From contig CM037463.1 in the NCBI GenBank assembly GCA_021014325.1, positions 22,824,026-22,888,025 on the forward strand: a DNA stretch of 64,000 nucleotides, given 5' to 3'. Positions 1-12,200 of this stretch are shown one piece after another. Position 1 is the first letter of the stretch, and each line of letters begins with the position of its first letter. Source of the DNA: Plazaster borealis. Lineage: Eukaryota; Echinodermata; Asteroidea; Forcipulatida; Labidiasteridae. Under the pieces are notes generated by a model. It did no database searches. It was given only the letters and a program-made list of their open reading frames with translations, and was not told the DNA's origin. The position numbers and the translations under genes were made by a program.

Positions 1-114
1 CAGAATAATTTACGTTTAAAACCTTTGATCTTTTTTTTTCCAATTTTGTTTTGACCCACCCGTCCACAAGTACATGAGCCCCCTTCCCCCAAGATTTTGA
101 AATACTGACAGACT

Positions 115-505
115 ATTTTAAGGGATTGTATACGTTTTGTAATTGGAACTCACTGTTTCAATCCTATATAGTTGTAGATATATACCACAAGACCAACCTG
201 TGAACATTTCATTTCAAAAGGTGGTAGTGTTTTTGAGATATTGCCAAAAATCTGGAGCTGTTATTTCCACGCAGGAAGAATAATCTGCAATTGGAATACA
301 CAATCTGAGAAACATTACTGTCAGTAACGCTTCTCAGATTAACATTTTGGGGGATAAAAAGGTGACATCTTTTTTTCCATAACCGCAGTACTTAGAAGTT
401 AAAAGTTTCTCAAAATGCTTGATACTATCCAAAGCTGCGTTACTTCTTACCAAGTAAGTTTTTATTGCCTTTAATTTTGAGAATCATTACCAAACGTATA
501 CAGAC
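115..505 (-). mobile_element. Foldback element, family F1 (MITE-like)
   Basis: It is an approximately 390-base copy of a dispersed element with inverted ends of the type GGGTCTGTATACGTTTGGTAA and an internal hairpin (GCGTTACTGACAGTAACGTTTCTCAGATT region). Related copies lie at 1665-2065, 8042-8390, 21931-22292, 49948-50333 and 63817-64000. No coding capacity is seen, so it is a non-autonomous element. Confidence 0.7.
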
Positions 506-902
506 CTTTAAAGCTATTTAAATGGGAATATTATGATTATTTACATGAATTTGTGAATCTCTGATCAAAGTTGAGTCTTTGTACTTACCAGTGATGTTTT
601 TAAGAAATTATGGACTTTCAATTTGCAAACCTCGTCGACCAGGTTTCACCTACTCGTACCAGCAGTTTTATTTATGGTCAGTTTTGTCTGCAAAGTATAA
701 CCTCGTTAAATGAAAAGGTTTTATCCATTGTAAGTTTTGTTGTTTGCGTTTGAAGACAGGGATCACTGGCTGTAAAAATGGCGAGGTTGCGACAGGTAAT
801 GTGTCGTGACTGTCTTAATCCATTCCTTTGTGAGCCTCTTAATGTTTAAAAACAAAAACCATGTATCATCAATTTCTTCACCTGTGAAATGTCTCGCATT
901 AA

Positions 903-1508
903 AGGTAGGGTCATAAATACTCCAAAAATGAATGATCATAAAAAACTTACTTGGTTAGAACATGGAGCTATAGCTCCATGGTTAGAAGCACTGCAGCTGT
1001 TGATAGTATAAACTATGTTGAGAAAGGATTCACTACAATTTATGGTTTGAATAATTATTTACCCCAAAACATTTTAATCTAAGTTCTGAGGGTTGGTGTC
1101 CATTCGTGAATGCTGGGGCCAAAGATGCGGTTGGTACCCGCTATCATACCAAATTTTTAACAAACCCTAAGTTTATCGTGCGTTGTTTCGTCGTTCTTTT
1201 TTCGTCCAGTGGCCACTTATTCTTCACTTTTATTTCGTATGCACCTTGCCAGTGACGTCACTTCTGCACATCCTAGTATAGCTATGGCAAAATAAGGATA
1301 TCATCACTCAAGACTCAAGACTGGTATCACCTAACTAAACGTGGATGTGTGAAAATACCTTGACAGTTTTTTGCTGTTTTACTCATCTAGTAGACACTGT
1401 ATTCAGCTGAAACTTTCACATGTGACTTTTATTGTATCTTTCTTGATACTTTTGCCTGTAAATCAGCATGACGTTGACACAAACCAATTTATGACCCTAC
1501 CTTTAAAT
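903..1508 (+). mobile_element. Foldback element, family F3
   Basis: It starts with AAGGTAGGGTCATAAATACTCC and ends with the inverse ATGACCCTACCTTTAAA, so it has inverted termini. Copies at 35330-35708 and 58071-58528 share the ends and an interior with a stretch about a CCAGTGGCC/GTCACCTCG-type centre. A left-end fragment lies at about 13540-13625. It is non-coding. Confidence 0.65.
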
Positions 1509-1610
1509 GTTGTGATTATTGCAAGGGGAAGATTTCGTAAGTTAAGTAATTAACTCAGCCCTTCCTCACTGACTGTGAAAGGTTGGTGACCTACAATACA
1601 AAGCAATTGT

Positions 1611-2116
1611 ACAGGGTTTGCCCTTAAATTTGTTAATGACTAGCCAGCAGGACCAGTGTTCACTTAATATCATACGTTTGGTAATTGGACCCACTGTTTG
1701 TTTCAATCCTATATAGTTGTAGGTATATACCATAAAAATAACCTGTGAAAATTTCATTTCAAAAGGTGGTAGCGTTTTTGAGATATTGCCGAAAATCTGG
1801 AGAGGTTATGTCCATGCAGGAAGAATAATCTACAATTGGAATACACAATCTGAGAAACGTTACTGTCAGTAACGCTTCTCAGATTCAAATTTGTTGAGAT
1901 AAAAAGTGATATATTTTTTCATAACCGCATTACTTCGAAGTAAAAAGTCTCTCAAAATGCATAATACTATCCAAAGCTGCTGTACTTCTTACCAAGTAAG
2001 TTTTGATTGCAATAAATTTTCAGAGTCATTACCAAACGTGTACGATGAATGATCCTTTAAAGGTTTTTTCCACTAGCATTTGGCCAGCAGACCACTGTAA
2101 ACGGAGAACCCTGTCG
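1611..2116. mobile_element. Foldback element interrupted by an F1 copy (nested insertion)
   Basis: The outer element begins ACAGGGTTTGCCC and ends GGAGAACCCTGT, with matching subterminal CCAGCAGGACCAGTG and TGGCCAGCAGACCACTG stretches. An F1 element fills 1665-2065. Thus F1 inserted into an older foldback element. Confidence 0.5.
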
Positions 2117-3055
2117 TATGATCTGTACTTGTAACTTTGTGAGCTGTTTTGTTTTTAGCAGACATACATGAGTCTAATTTATGTGCATAATTACCCTGAG
2201 TGATGGTTTAAATAATAATAATAATAATAAGACTTGTAATGCGCACATATCCACCCTGCTGGGTGTTTAAGGCGCAGGTTTATAAGTAAGTCAGGAGTGC
2301 GCACTTTAGAAACACGCTGACATTTTTGTGCCACTTCTGGCACCGAAACTGGTACATGTGTTTCTTTCTGTGTTATTTTCCCTAGCCAAACTTTCCATCT
2401 GGATTTAAAAAGAACCAGACTTTAAAGTACTGTGCATGATTTGTCACTAGTCTAGATTTGTTTTCCCCAACCAAGCTTTGTGTTTATTTCTTTCCAAAAA
2501 TACACTAACTGGTACTTATAGGTACAAGGTCGTACAAGGTCTTTAGCATATTGTCAAAGGATTCTGCTTTCTCTGATCGGAGATTCAGAGAAGTACAAAA
2601 CAGAATAGAATGGGGGGAAAACTTGTGTCTGCCTGCTGGGACCTAGATGGTCCAGTTAGCTGTGATTGTGAAACCACGTTATGGGCAAAAACAAAGTATC
2701 ATTGCGATCAGTTTCCATAAAAGTACCTCACTTTGAAACTGTGGTTTCCTGATCGAAAGGCTCTATACTGATTTATTTTCAATATAATAACGAAAGTTTG
2801 ACTGGCCTGGCCGACTGCAAATGAATGTGTTTTGCTTTGACTTCTGGCTGTTCTCACTGGCATTTTGGGGAGTGGGCGACATCAAGTGGGCGACCTGGTG
2901 ATCAAATGAGTGGGTGACCTGTGGATCAAGTGGGCAACCTTGGGAAGGGGGAGGGAGGGGGAAGGTGCATGATTGCTAAGGTATGCTTTTGAGCATTTCC
3001 TTGTTTTGCAGTTATTTAAAAATATATGTTGACAGTTTTTTTTCCGTTGACTGCT

Positions 3056-3295
3056 CCATGTTCGAACACCCCTACAATGTATGTTCTGGCACCCCAGTTC
3101 CGACAGCTCTATGTTCCGACAATCCTATGTTCCGATTTGTGATCTACACGCTAGGGTTAGGGTGAGGGTTAGGGTTAGAATTTAGGAAAATACATACATT
3201 GTTGGAACAGAGGGATGTCGGAATTTAGGGGTGTCGGAACAGGGGTGTCATAACATACATTGTAGGGGTGTTTTTAGTGGAACATAGGGGTGTAA
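3056..3295. repeat. Imperfect inverted GTTCCGACA-type repeat with telomere-like core
   Basis: Short motifs such as TATGTTCCGACA and their inverse TGTCGGAACA recur on both sides of a core at 3151-3178 that contains four TTAGGG/TGAGGG units. TTAGGG is the animal telomere unit. The core is too short to be a telomere itself. Confidence 0.55.
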
Positions 3296-3689
3296 CTATT
3301 TGTTTCCATGTGAAGTATTATATTTCCGAGTAGGCCTTGAGAAGAGACTACATAAAAACGAACGCATTGTGTCCGTGCTGTATGTTTGTATACCCGCTGG
3401 AACAAACAACAATGTACTATTATGATACTCACTTACCAAAGTGACACATTACTTTGTTGTTGTTGCAGATCCGTGCAGCAACACAGGGACATGCATGCAA
3501 GCCCCTTTTTTCTTTGACGTCACTCTGCAGGGTTTTGAATTTCAAGAGAATCTCAACTGGTCTTTTTGCTTAAAACTTTCACTGAACCAGAAATATTTTT
3601 TACAAGACCTAAAAGTTTGTGTCCCCCTTTCGTGTATTTGCTGAACTTCGAGGAGAAGGTGTGGAAATGGAATTGAAAAGTTTAAAAGT

Positions 3690-4205
3690 AAGACTGTTTT
3701 CGAAACCAAGGCTTGGGCTTGGGCTCCGGCTTTGGCTCTGGCTTGGGCTCCGGCTTGGTTTCCGGCTTGGACTCCGGCTTGGGCTCCGGCTTTGGCTCTG
3801 GCTTGGGCTCCGGCTTTGGCTCCGGCTTGGGCTCCGGCTTGGGCTCCAGCTTGGGCTCCGGCTTTGGCTCTGGCTTGGGCTCCGGCTAGGGCTCCGGCTT
3901 TGGCTCTGGCTTGGGCTCCGGCTTTGGCTCCGGCTTGGGCTCCGGCTTGGGCTCCAGCTTGGGCTCCGGCTTTGGCTCTGGCTTGGGCTCCGGCTTGGGC
4001 TCTGGCTTGGGCTCCGGCTTGGGCTCTGGCTTGGGCTCCGGCTTGGGCTCTGGCTTGGGCTCCGGCTTGGGCTCCGGCTTTGGCTCCGGCTTGGGCTCTG
4101 GCTTGGGCTCTGGCTTGGGCTCCGGCTTTGGCTCTGGCTTGGGCTCCGGCTTTGGCTCTGGCTTGGGCTCCGGCTTGGGCTCCGGCTTTGGCTCTGTCTG
4201 GCTGT
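3690..4205. repeat. Hexanucleotide tandem array (GGCTYY units), about 510 bases
   Basis: The array consists of about 85 units of six bases such as GGCTCC, GGCTTG and GGCTTT, often alternating as a 12-base or longer period. Because the unit is a multiple of three and lacks stops in most frames, long open frames appear on both strands. They would read as Pro-Glu-Pro-Lys, Ser-Arg-Ser-Pro or Gly-Ser-Gly repeats. I treat these as by-products of the array, since no start context, splice site or unique domain supports a gene. Confidence 0.85.
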
Positions 4206-4577
4206 TTGAAGCCCTGTAAGGAAAGCACAGTTTTCTAAATAACTGACCGGCCCTGAGCCCAAAGCTCAAAGCCCAAGCCATAGAATTTGAAGACGGCCTA
4301 TGAATCTTCAAAAATACATTGGTTCTGGGGTAATAGCCAAACCTCAAATTAAAATTACTGAACTGCTCTATCCTGACCAATCGTTCAGCAGACATCAGCT
4401 TAGTTTTTGATGCATAACAAAACCCACAACTTTCATTCTCTTGACCCCCTGCACTGACCTCACACGCGGCTAACTGTCCGCCCATGGTCTGTTTTTTTTG
4501 GGGTGTCAGTTTGCACATAAAGATACGATGAGCTTGTGCACGTGTGCGTTTTGCCAGAAATCATGCACACTACACAC

Positions 4578-4881
4578 TGCAGGGTTCTCTCCATGCACAA
4601 GCTAGCGTATCGCTGCCGATATGCGCAAATTGCATGCCGATACGTGCAATTTTGGCCGATACGCAAAAAAATAATATTAATTTTTTTGCAAAACACATCA
4701 AGAGAAAACCATATAGAATGCTCCAGGTTTGCACAGAAGGGCTTTTAAAACTAAGATAAACACCAAGTAGAAAACATTCCGAAGAACTTGTTTCAATTTG
4801 GCGTGCTTCGGCCAAACATCCCAAAATTTGGGTCCAGAATGCACCACCAGTTAAAAAGAAAATCCTGGGGAGAACCCTGCA
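4578..4881. mobile_element. Foldback element, family F4 (GCAGGGTTCTCTCC ends)
   Basis: The termini GCAGGGTTCTCTCC and GGGGAGAACCCTGC are inverse copies. A related element lies at 37948-38253, sharing the left CCATGCATAAGCTAG stretch and the right half with GGTTCAAGAATGCCCCAC. A partial copy with an internal 46-base duplication lies at 17303-17480. It is non-coding. Confidence 0.65.
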
Positions 4882-5445
4882 CTGACTACACATTGTAACA
4901 CATCTAGGGAAACTGAATCCCGATATGGCGCACCCACGAGTTATTTTTGTAATGGCCGCAGGTGACTTAGGTCTTTTTACCCTCTATCTACAGGAAACGG
5001 CCAGTGAGCAATGATAGGACTGATCCATAAAATGTCATCAATTTATTATTTGATTTACGCTTTTCTAGGATTGTATAGCGAACCGAAACTTGTTTTAAAT
5101 GTAAACAACTGTCATATCTGATGGATGTGCAGATTGAGCCTGTATTCAAAACAGTTTGTACTCGGTGAACAAAACTAGATACTGCAGGTCATACAGTAAT
5201 TATAATGGAAACCACTTCAGACAGAACTTCATAAATGCAATCATTACATGATATCCGGGTAGTGTTGCTCAATGTTGAAGGTGTGATGATACAGAAGAGT
5301 TCAATTGGTGTTCTTTATACACAATGGATTACCTGATAGAATGGTTCAGATCTTTGATTCTTCAACGGACATCTGCTTTAATCAATCGTCTCCAGTTCTC
5401 TGAAATTGGAATCGGCTTTCTTATAAAACACCAACTTGAGTTCTA

Positions 5446-5560
5446 ATAAGCCACCCCAAACTAGCAAGCCGTTGTTCTTCTACTAAAGCCACCCCAAACT
5501 AGCAAGCCGTTGTTCTTCTACTAAAGCCACCCCAAACTAAGCAAGCCGTTGTTCTTCTAC
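5446..5560. repeat. Three direct repeats of about 39 bases
   Basis: The unit AAGCCACCCCAAACTAGCAA plus GCCGTTGTTCTTCTACT occurs three times head to tail with almost no divergence, which points to recent duplication. Confidence 0.85.
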
Positions 5561-6263
5561 TCCGGATATGTAGTATGTAGATTTTGTTCGGAAACATCCA
5601 CATATTTTCACCCCATGCCTTGTGTATATATTTTGCCAATATATACACTGTTCAGGGTTTACCCTTTGCCAGGAGGACCAGTTATAGCTTGTCACTTCAC
5701 TAGTCCACCAGCTTAGTCACTAGTCCATATTTCAAATGAAATAGGGATGCTTTTCAACGCTGAACTAGCCGGCCGGACCGTATGGAGTGAATTCTGACTG
5801 GTCCTCGGGTGTTTTAACTGGCAATTGGCCAGTGGACCACTGTTGAGGGAGAACGCTGCTGTTACAAGACACTGTTCCAAGATGCGTTCTTTCCTTTCAG
5901 CACTCGTTCTTTGATATTGTCTAGCTCTTTGGCTCGACTGGCAGAGCACTGACTGTACTCCTCAAGATTGCTTTGGTTTTTGAACCTTCCGGATATATAG
6001 TCACAACTTTCATGTGTCATTTCGCCATGCACTTAGAGACTGCTCCAAGATGTAAATATGTTCTCCAGCACTCCGCAATCTCTGAGAGTACTGTCAGGAT
6101 AAACTCCAACACCTCAGCTCAACTTCAGCTCAGCTGTGACCAATGTTTCTCTACATGTAGATACAGCAGATTTTGTTTGAAAACTGCCGATGGTTTGATT
6201 TATAATTTTGTCGTCAACTTTTTGTAGAGATATTTTGACTTGACGTTTCAAGGAATTTCCAAG

Positions 6264-9200
6264 ATGGAGAGAAGTTCCATGAAAGCGGTTAAGCCATCTA
6301 AGTGTTTCATAGTGCCAAAACTGAAAGAACTTGTAAGCTCTAAAGATTTATTGTATCAGTAATTAATTATAATATTTGTGTCTTCTTTGTTGATTAAAGA
6401 AAAAATATTATTATTATTTTTGTGTGTGAGATATCGCCAAACATCATAAGGCCGGACGGCCACTTCAAGGTGAGGGCTACACTTAACTGATTTGGGCTAT
6501 CGACCCAAATCAACTGTCACCAGGAGCACATTGCCACCTACTCCTGGGGCTGAAACAGGTTTACCCCCTTCACAGTCCGTAAGGATGTAGGCATGGGTAT
6601 CTTCCACCATACTGGCTGGTAGAGCAGAATGCACTACTTTTTACGAAGCGATTTTTACGAAGCGATTATGGTTAAGTACCTTGCTCAAGGGCACAAGTGT
6701 CATGAACCCACACTGATGACAACACCAAAGCTAGGGTTTGGTATACTAGACCGCTTGGCTACGACACGCCATTGGTTAACCATACAGGCCTTTTCAGTCC
6801 ATTCTGTGGCACTAATTGTGCCAAAGATTCCAATTTCAGCAGGACGCCTGTAGCAAAAACCTGATAAAGATAATTTCTAACAGGTTTCATTTCTCTGCTC
6901 TGAAACCTTGAAATGCATGAGTTTTCATCGGCTTTTTTAGGCGCTTTGAAATTCACCCTCCAGGTGTCATGTTTAATTACTTGCCGAACTTTGTTTTTTA
7001 TTTGCAGAACAATCCATCATGGATCAAGAAAAACATTTGCATGAAGGTGTGTATACGCTTTACACCGGTACCCCACAACCCTGCAAAACCTGACCCAGAG
7101 TAAGTACCAGTAATCTTAGACCATAATTGCGAACAGCGCTCAGGTAATGTCGGGAAACCACGGTTTACTCACAGTTTGTTCTCTCTTAAAGGCACTGTAC
7201 ACGTTTGGTAATTACTCAAAACAAATATTAGCATAAAAACTTACTTGGTAACAAGCAACGGAGAGCTGTTGATAGTATAAAACATTGTGAGAAACGACTC
7301 CCTCTGTAAACGTAGTAACGTAGTTTTTGAGAGAGAGGTAATTTCTCACTAAAATAATAAAAGACTTCTTGCAAGAAGCCTTTTATTCCTATCTGAGGCC
7401 ACACAAATTTGTACAACAAGGGTGTTTTTTCTTTCATCATTTTCTTGCAACTTCGATGACTAATTGAGCCCAAATGTTCACAGGCTTGTTATTTTATGCA
7501 TATGTTGGGATACAGCAAGTGAGAACACTGGTCTTTGACAATTACCAAATGTGTTCAGTGCCTTTAACAGTGATCAGCTGGCCAAATGCTTGTTACAATT
7601 TCTGAGGCCCGGGGACGAATTACATAAAGCAGTTCAAAAAACTGCTGGCCAATTTCTTTGCTACAATGCAAACAATGAGTGGGGCACCAGTCGCAACAAT
7701 GCCAAGTTTATGGAATTCTGGCTGGTGACCTGTTTCTGCTAAGCAAGATTATTCTGTTCACAGTAAGTTTTTGTGCTTACTACAGCCTGGCTGTATGAAA
7801 TTGGGCCCAGTTGAAATTCTCTCCGAGTGGTCCGGCTGGCCGAACCACCGAGATTGTTCATTTACTACAAATTACAATTAAAAGATTAGATAACATGGAC
7901 TAGTGAAATGAGAAGTATATGGTCCTGCTGGTTTGTCATTGAAACAGTTCAGGATTAATCCTGATTCATGTTGATTTTAATCCTAAGAACCACAAATCTT
8001 GTGGTCTGCATTTCCTTTTTGGCTACACGTACTTGTACATTAAAGGGTCTGTATACGTTTGGTATAAATGACTCTAAAAAAAAAGGTCAGTAAAAACTTA
8101 CTTGGTAAGAAGTACAGCAGCTTTTGCATTTTGAGAAACTTTTCACTTCAAAGTTCTGCGGTTATGGAAAAAGATATCACTTTTTATCCCAACAAGTTTA
8201 AATCTGAGATAGCGTTACTGCAGTAACGTTTCTCAGATTGTGTATTTCAATTGCAGATTATACTTCCTGCGTGGACAAATAACCGCTCCAGATTTTTGGC
8301 AATATCTCAAAAACGCTACCACCTTTGGAAATGAAATTTTCACAGGTTAGTTGTATGGTATATATCTACAACTATGTAGGATTGTTTGTCATTGAAACAG
8401 TTCAGGATTAATCCTGATTCATGTTGATTAACCTTAAGAATCACAAATCTTGTTGTCTGCATTTCTTTTTTGACTGCACGTACTTGTACATTAAGATTGT
8501 TGCTAAAGAACGCACAAGTCACACGCATTAAACCAGTTAACACTGGGGGTCTTCAAATTTTTCCACCCTGATGGGATTACATTTCTCGGAATTGCCGAAA
8601 TCAGTTTTCTTTGAGAGTAACATTTGGAACAAAGAAACCATGACTTAACAAAGCCAAGAGAACAAAGATTCTGTTTGAAACATTGTTTTTGTTTGTTTCT
8701 CTTTCGAGAAAATACCATATTCACGCAACCTGGAATCGCAAAACCTTTTGTATGAGACATGGCCGCCGATTGGGTCCATGGCCTAAACCAAGACCAGAGT
8801 CTCAGTCACTTTGACTGACCTCCATTGAGACGAAATACAATGAATGGTGGAAGACTCTCGATGCCTCATCATCCTCTTCTTACAACAAAAAGACAAAGGC
8901 CGGAATAATCCTCTTCTTACAACAAAAAGACAGAGATCGGGAAATGAGGGTTTACACGCAGAATTCCAGCATTAATTCTACCGCCATCTGCCTTCTTTGT
9001 GTGGGTGAAAACGAAGCATTGCACCGATGGTGAATGTTGTGACATGCCCGCTCCGAGGTGAAATACGGCCGACCTTTGTGACACAAAAATCCAAAAGTGG
9101 CATCCAGGGAAAAAAATTGCCTGTTTAGAACATGGCATCCGGCGTCAACTGGTTTAAGTGTGCGATTTTTTAGGTTCAATGACAACGTTTGAATATCTGT

Positions 9201-12200
9201 GAAACTTGATTTTGACAGACCGAACAACCCCCTCTGTCAGTGTGGCAAGCGCCGGTTGTTTCATGAAGACGGATACCTGTTTAACCCGGATCCCAAAGCC
9301 CCATGGAAGGTGGAGACTCACACCCAAAACTGCAAAACCAACGCCTTCGGAGAGATAGAGTTCATCGGCGCTGCAGGAGCTGGTCTGGGATTAAAGCTAA
9401 GAAAGGTAAAGCCGATTCCAAATCAGTGGCTTATGGCTGCGACTGCATCATCATTTGTTGAAGCATAGGCTGCCCTTAGCAACTCCCTTAGCAACAGCCG
9501 CAGCTGTAGCCCTAGCTGCCACTTGAGACACGACCTTATCACTTCCTCTTCAGCAATTGGGCCGTGTGTCGAATTGGCGGCTAGAACTACGGCTATTGCT
9601 AAGGGAGTTGCTATGGGCATCCTAGATGCTTCAATGTTTACTCAAGTGATGATAGAGCCACAGACGCAGCCAATAATTTTCTCTAACTCTAGGATTGAGC
9701 CCTCTTTATTAAAACTTTGAGCTGTGTATGAAAATAAGGGTCTCACAATTAACCAAAACTCCCTTGAGTGATTTACTAGGATCCTTTCCAACTCTAACAA
9801 AATACCAACACCTTATGGTGAGTCAACATCCCAAGCTGTTAAGACTCTGATTATGGTGGTATGCCTGATCCCATGAGTGATTTACTAGGATCCTTCCCCA
9901 CTCTAACAAAGTTCAACACCATATGGTTACTTAACACCCAAACTGTTGGACTCTGATTGTGGAGGATATGCCTGATCCAAGTACATGTATAATCAGTTTA
10001 CTAGGGCAGTCCTCAGTTCAACATAATAAAACAAAACAAGCTGTTGGATTTTTGAATGGTTGGAGGTAGGTAGGATTGATGTATTGGCTTATCACAACTA
10101 TAGTCCCTAGGTACCAGTGTTCTGTAGGACCAAGGCATCAATTTTAAGTAGGCCCTAGACACTAATGTTAAGTAGGCCCTAGGCACCAGCGTTCGGTAGG
10201 CCCTAGACACCAATGTTGAGTAGGCCCAAGACACCATTGTTAAGTAGGCCCTAGACACCATTGTTAAGTAGGCCCTAGACACCAATGTTAAGTAGGCCCT
10301 AGACACCAATGTTAAGTAGGCCCTAGACACCATTGTTAAGTAGGCCCTAGACACCAATGTTAAGTAGGCCCTAGACACCAATGTTAAGTAGGCCCTAGAC
10401 ACCAATGTTAAGTAGGCCCAAGACACCAGTGTTAAGTAGGCCCTAGACACCAATGTTAAGTAGGCCCTAGACACCAATGTTAAGTAGGCCCTAGACACCA
10501 TTGTTAAGTAGGCCCTAGACACCAATGTTAAGTAGGCCCAAGACACCAGTGTTAAGTAGGCCCTAGACACCAATGTTAAGTAGGCCCTAGACACCATTGT
10601 TGAATAGTCCCTAGACACCAATGTTCAGTAGGCCCTAGACACCAATGTTAAGTAGGCCCTAAACACCAATGTTAAGTAGGCCCTAGACACCAATGTTAAG
10701 TAGGCCCTAGACACCAATGTTAAGTAGGCCCTAGACACCAGTGTTCTGTAGGCCCTAGACACCAATGTTGAGTAGGCCCTAGACACCAACGTTAAGTAGG
10801 CCCTACACACCAATGTTCAGTAGGCCCAAGACACCAATGTAAAGTAGGCCCTAGACACCAATGTTAAGTAGGCCCTAGACACCAGTGTTCTGTAGGCCCT
10901 AGACACCAATGTTGAGTAGGCCCTAGACACCAACGTTAAGTAGGCCCTAGACACCATTGTAAAGTAGGCGGTAGACACCAATGTTAAGTAGGCCCTAGTC
11001 ACCAATGTAAAGTAGGCCCTAGACACCGGTGTTCTGTAGGCCCTATACACCAATGTTAAGTAGGCCCTATACACCAATGTTAAGAAGGCCCTAGACACCA
11101 ATGTAAAGTAGGCGGTAGACACCAATGTTAAGTAGGCCCTAGTCACCAATGTAAAGAAGGCCCTAGACACAAATGTAAAGTAGGCCCTAGACACCAATGT
11201 TAAGTAGGCCCTAGACACCAGTGTTCTGTAGGCCCTATACACCAATGTTAAGTAGGCCCTATACACCAATGTTAAGAAGGCCCTAGACACCAATGTAAAG
11301 TAGGCGGTAGACACCAATGTTAAGTAGGCCCTACACACCAATGTTAAGTAGGCCCTAGACACCAATGTAAAGTAGGCCCTAGACACCAATGTTAAGTAGG
11401 CCCTAGACACCATTGTTAAGTAGGCCCTAGACACCAATGTTAAGTAGGCCCTATACACCAATGTTAAGTAGGCCCTAGACACCAATGTTGAGTAGGCCCT
11501 AGACACCAATGTTAAGTAGGCCCTAGACACCAATGTTAAGTAGGCCCTAGACACCATTGTTAAGTAGGCCCTAGACACCAATGTTAAGTAGGCCCTAGAC
11601 ACCAATGTTAAGTAGGCCCTACACACCAATGTTAAGTAGGCCCTAGACACCATTGTTAAGTAGGCCCTACACACCAATGTTAAGTAGGCCCTAGACACCA
11701 ATGTAAAGTAGGCCCTAGACACCAATGTAAAGTAGGCCCTAGACACCAATGTTAAGTAGGCCCTATACACCAATGTTAAGTAGGCCCTAGACACCAATGT
11801 AAAGTAGGCGGTAGACACCAATGTTAAGTAGGCCCTAGACACCAATGTTAAGTAGGCCCTAGACACCATTGTTAAGTAGGCCCTACACACCAATGTTAAG
11901 TAGGCCCTAGACACCAATGTAAAGTAGGCCCTAGACACCAATGTAAAGTAGGCCCTAGACACCAATGTTAAGTAGGCCCTAGACACCAATGTTAAGTAGG
12001 CCCTATACACCAATGTTAAGTAGGCCCTAGACACCAATGTAAAGTAGGTGGTAGACACCAATGTTAAGTAGGCCCTAGTCACCAATGTTAAGTAGGCCCT
12101 AAACACCAATGTTGAGTAGGCCCTAGACACCAATGTTAAGTAGGCCCTACACACCAATGTTAAGTAGGCCCTACACACCAATGTTAAGTAGGCCCTAGAC

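Larger units (their letters stand above)
1..6263. other. Upstream intergenic region, no supported gene
   Basis: I find no exon here that continues into TRPM2 or matches a known family. The region holds several foldback elements, a (TAA)n run near 2213, short GTGGGCGACC-type repeats at 2870-2945, a telomere-like core near 3151, the hexanucleotide array at 3690-4205, three 39-base direct repeats at about 5446-5560, and a foldback-like stretch at 5655-5865. Long open frames at 3542-4518 come from the hexanucleotide repeat. The TRPM2 promoter and 5' UTR should lie near the 3' end of this region, but I see no clear core element. Confidence 0.6.

Noticed and set aside
3542..4262. Ala/Gly/Gln- or Ser/Arg/Pro-rich proteins on both strands
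   Set aside because: These are alternative readings of one hexanucleotide array; most frames are open only because the unit is a multiple of three.
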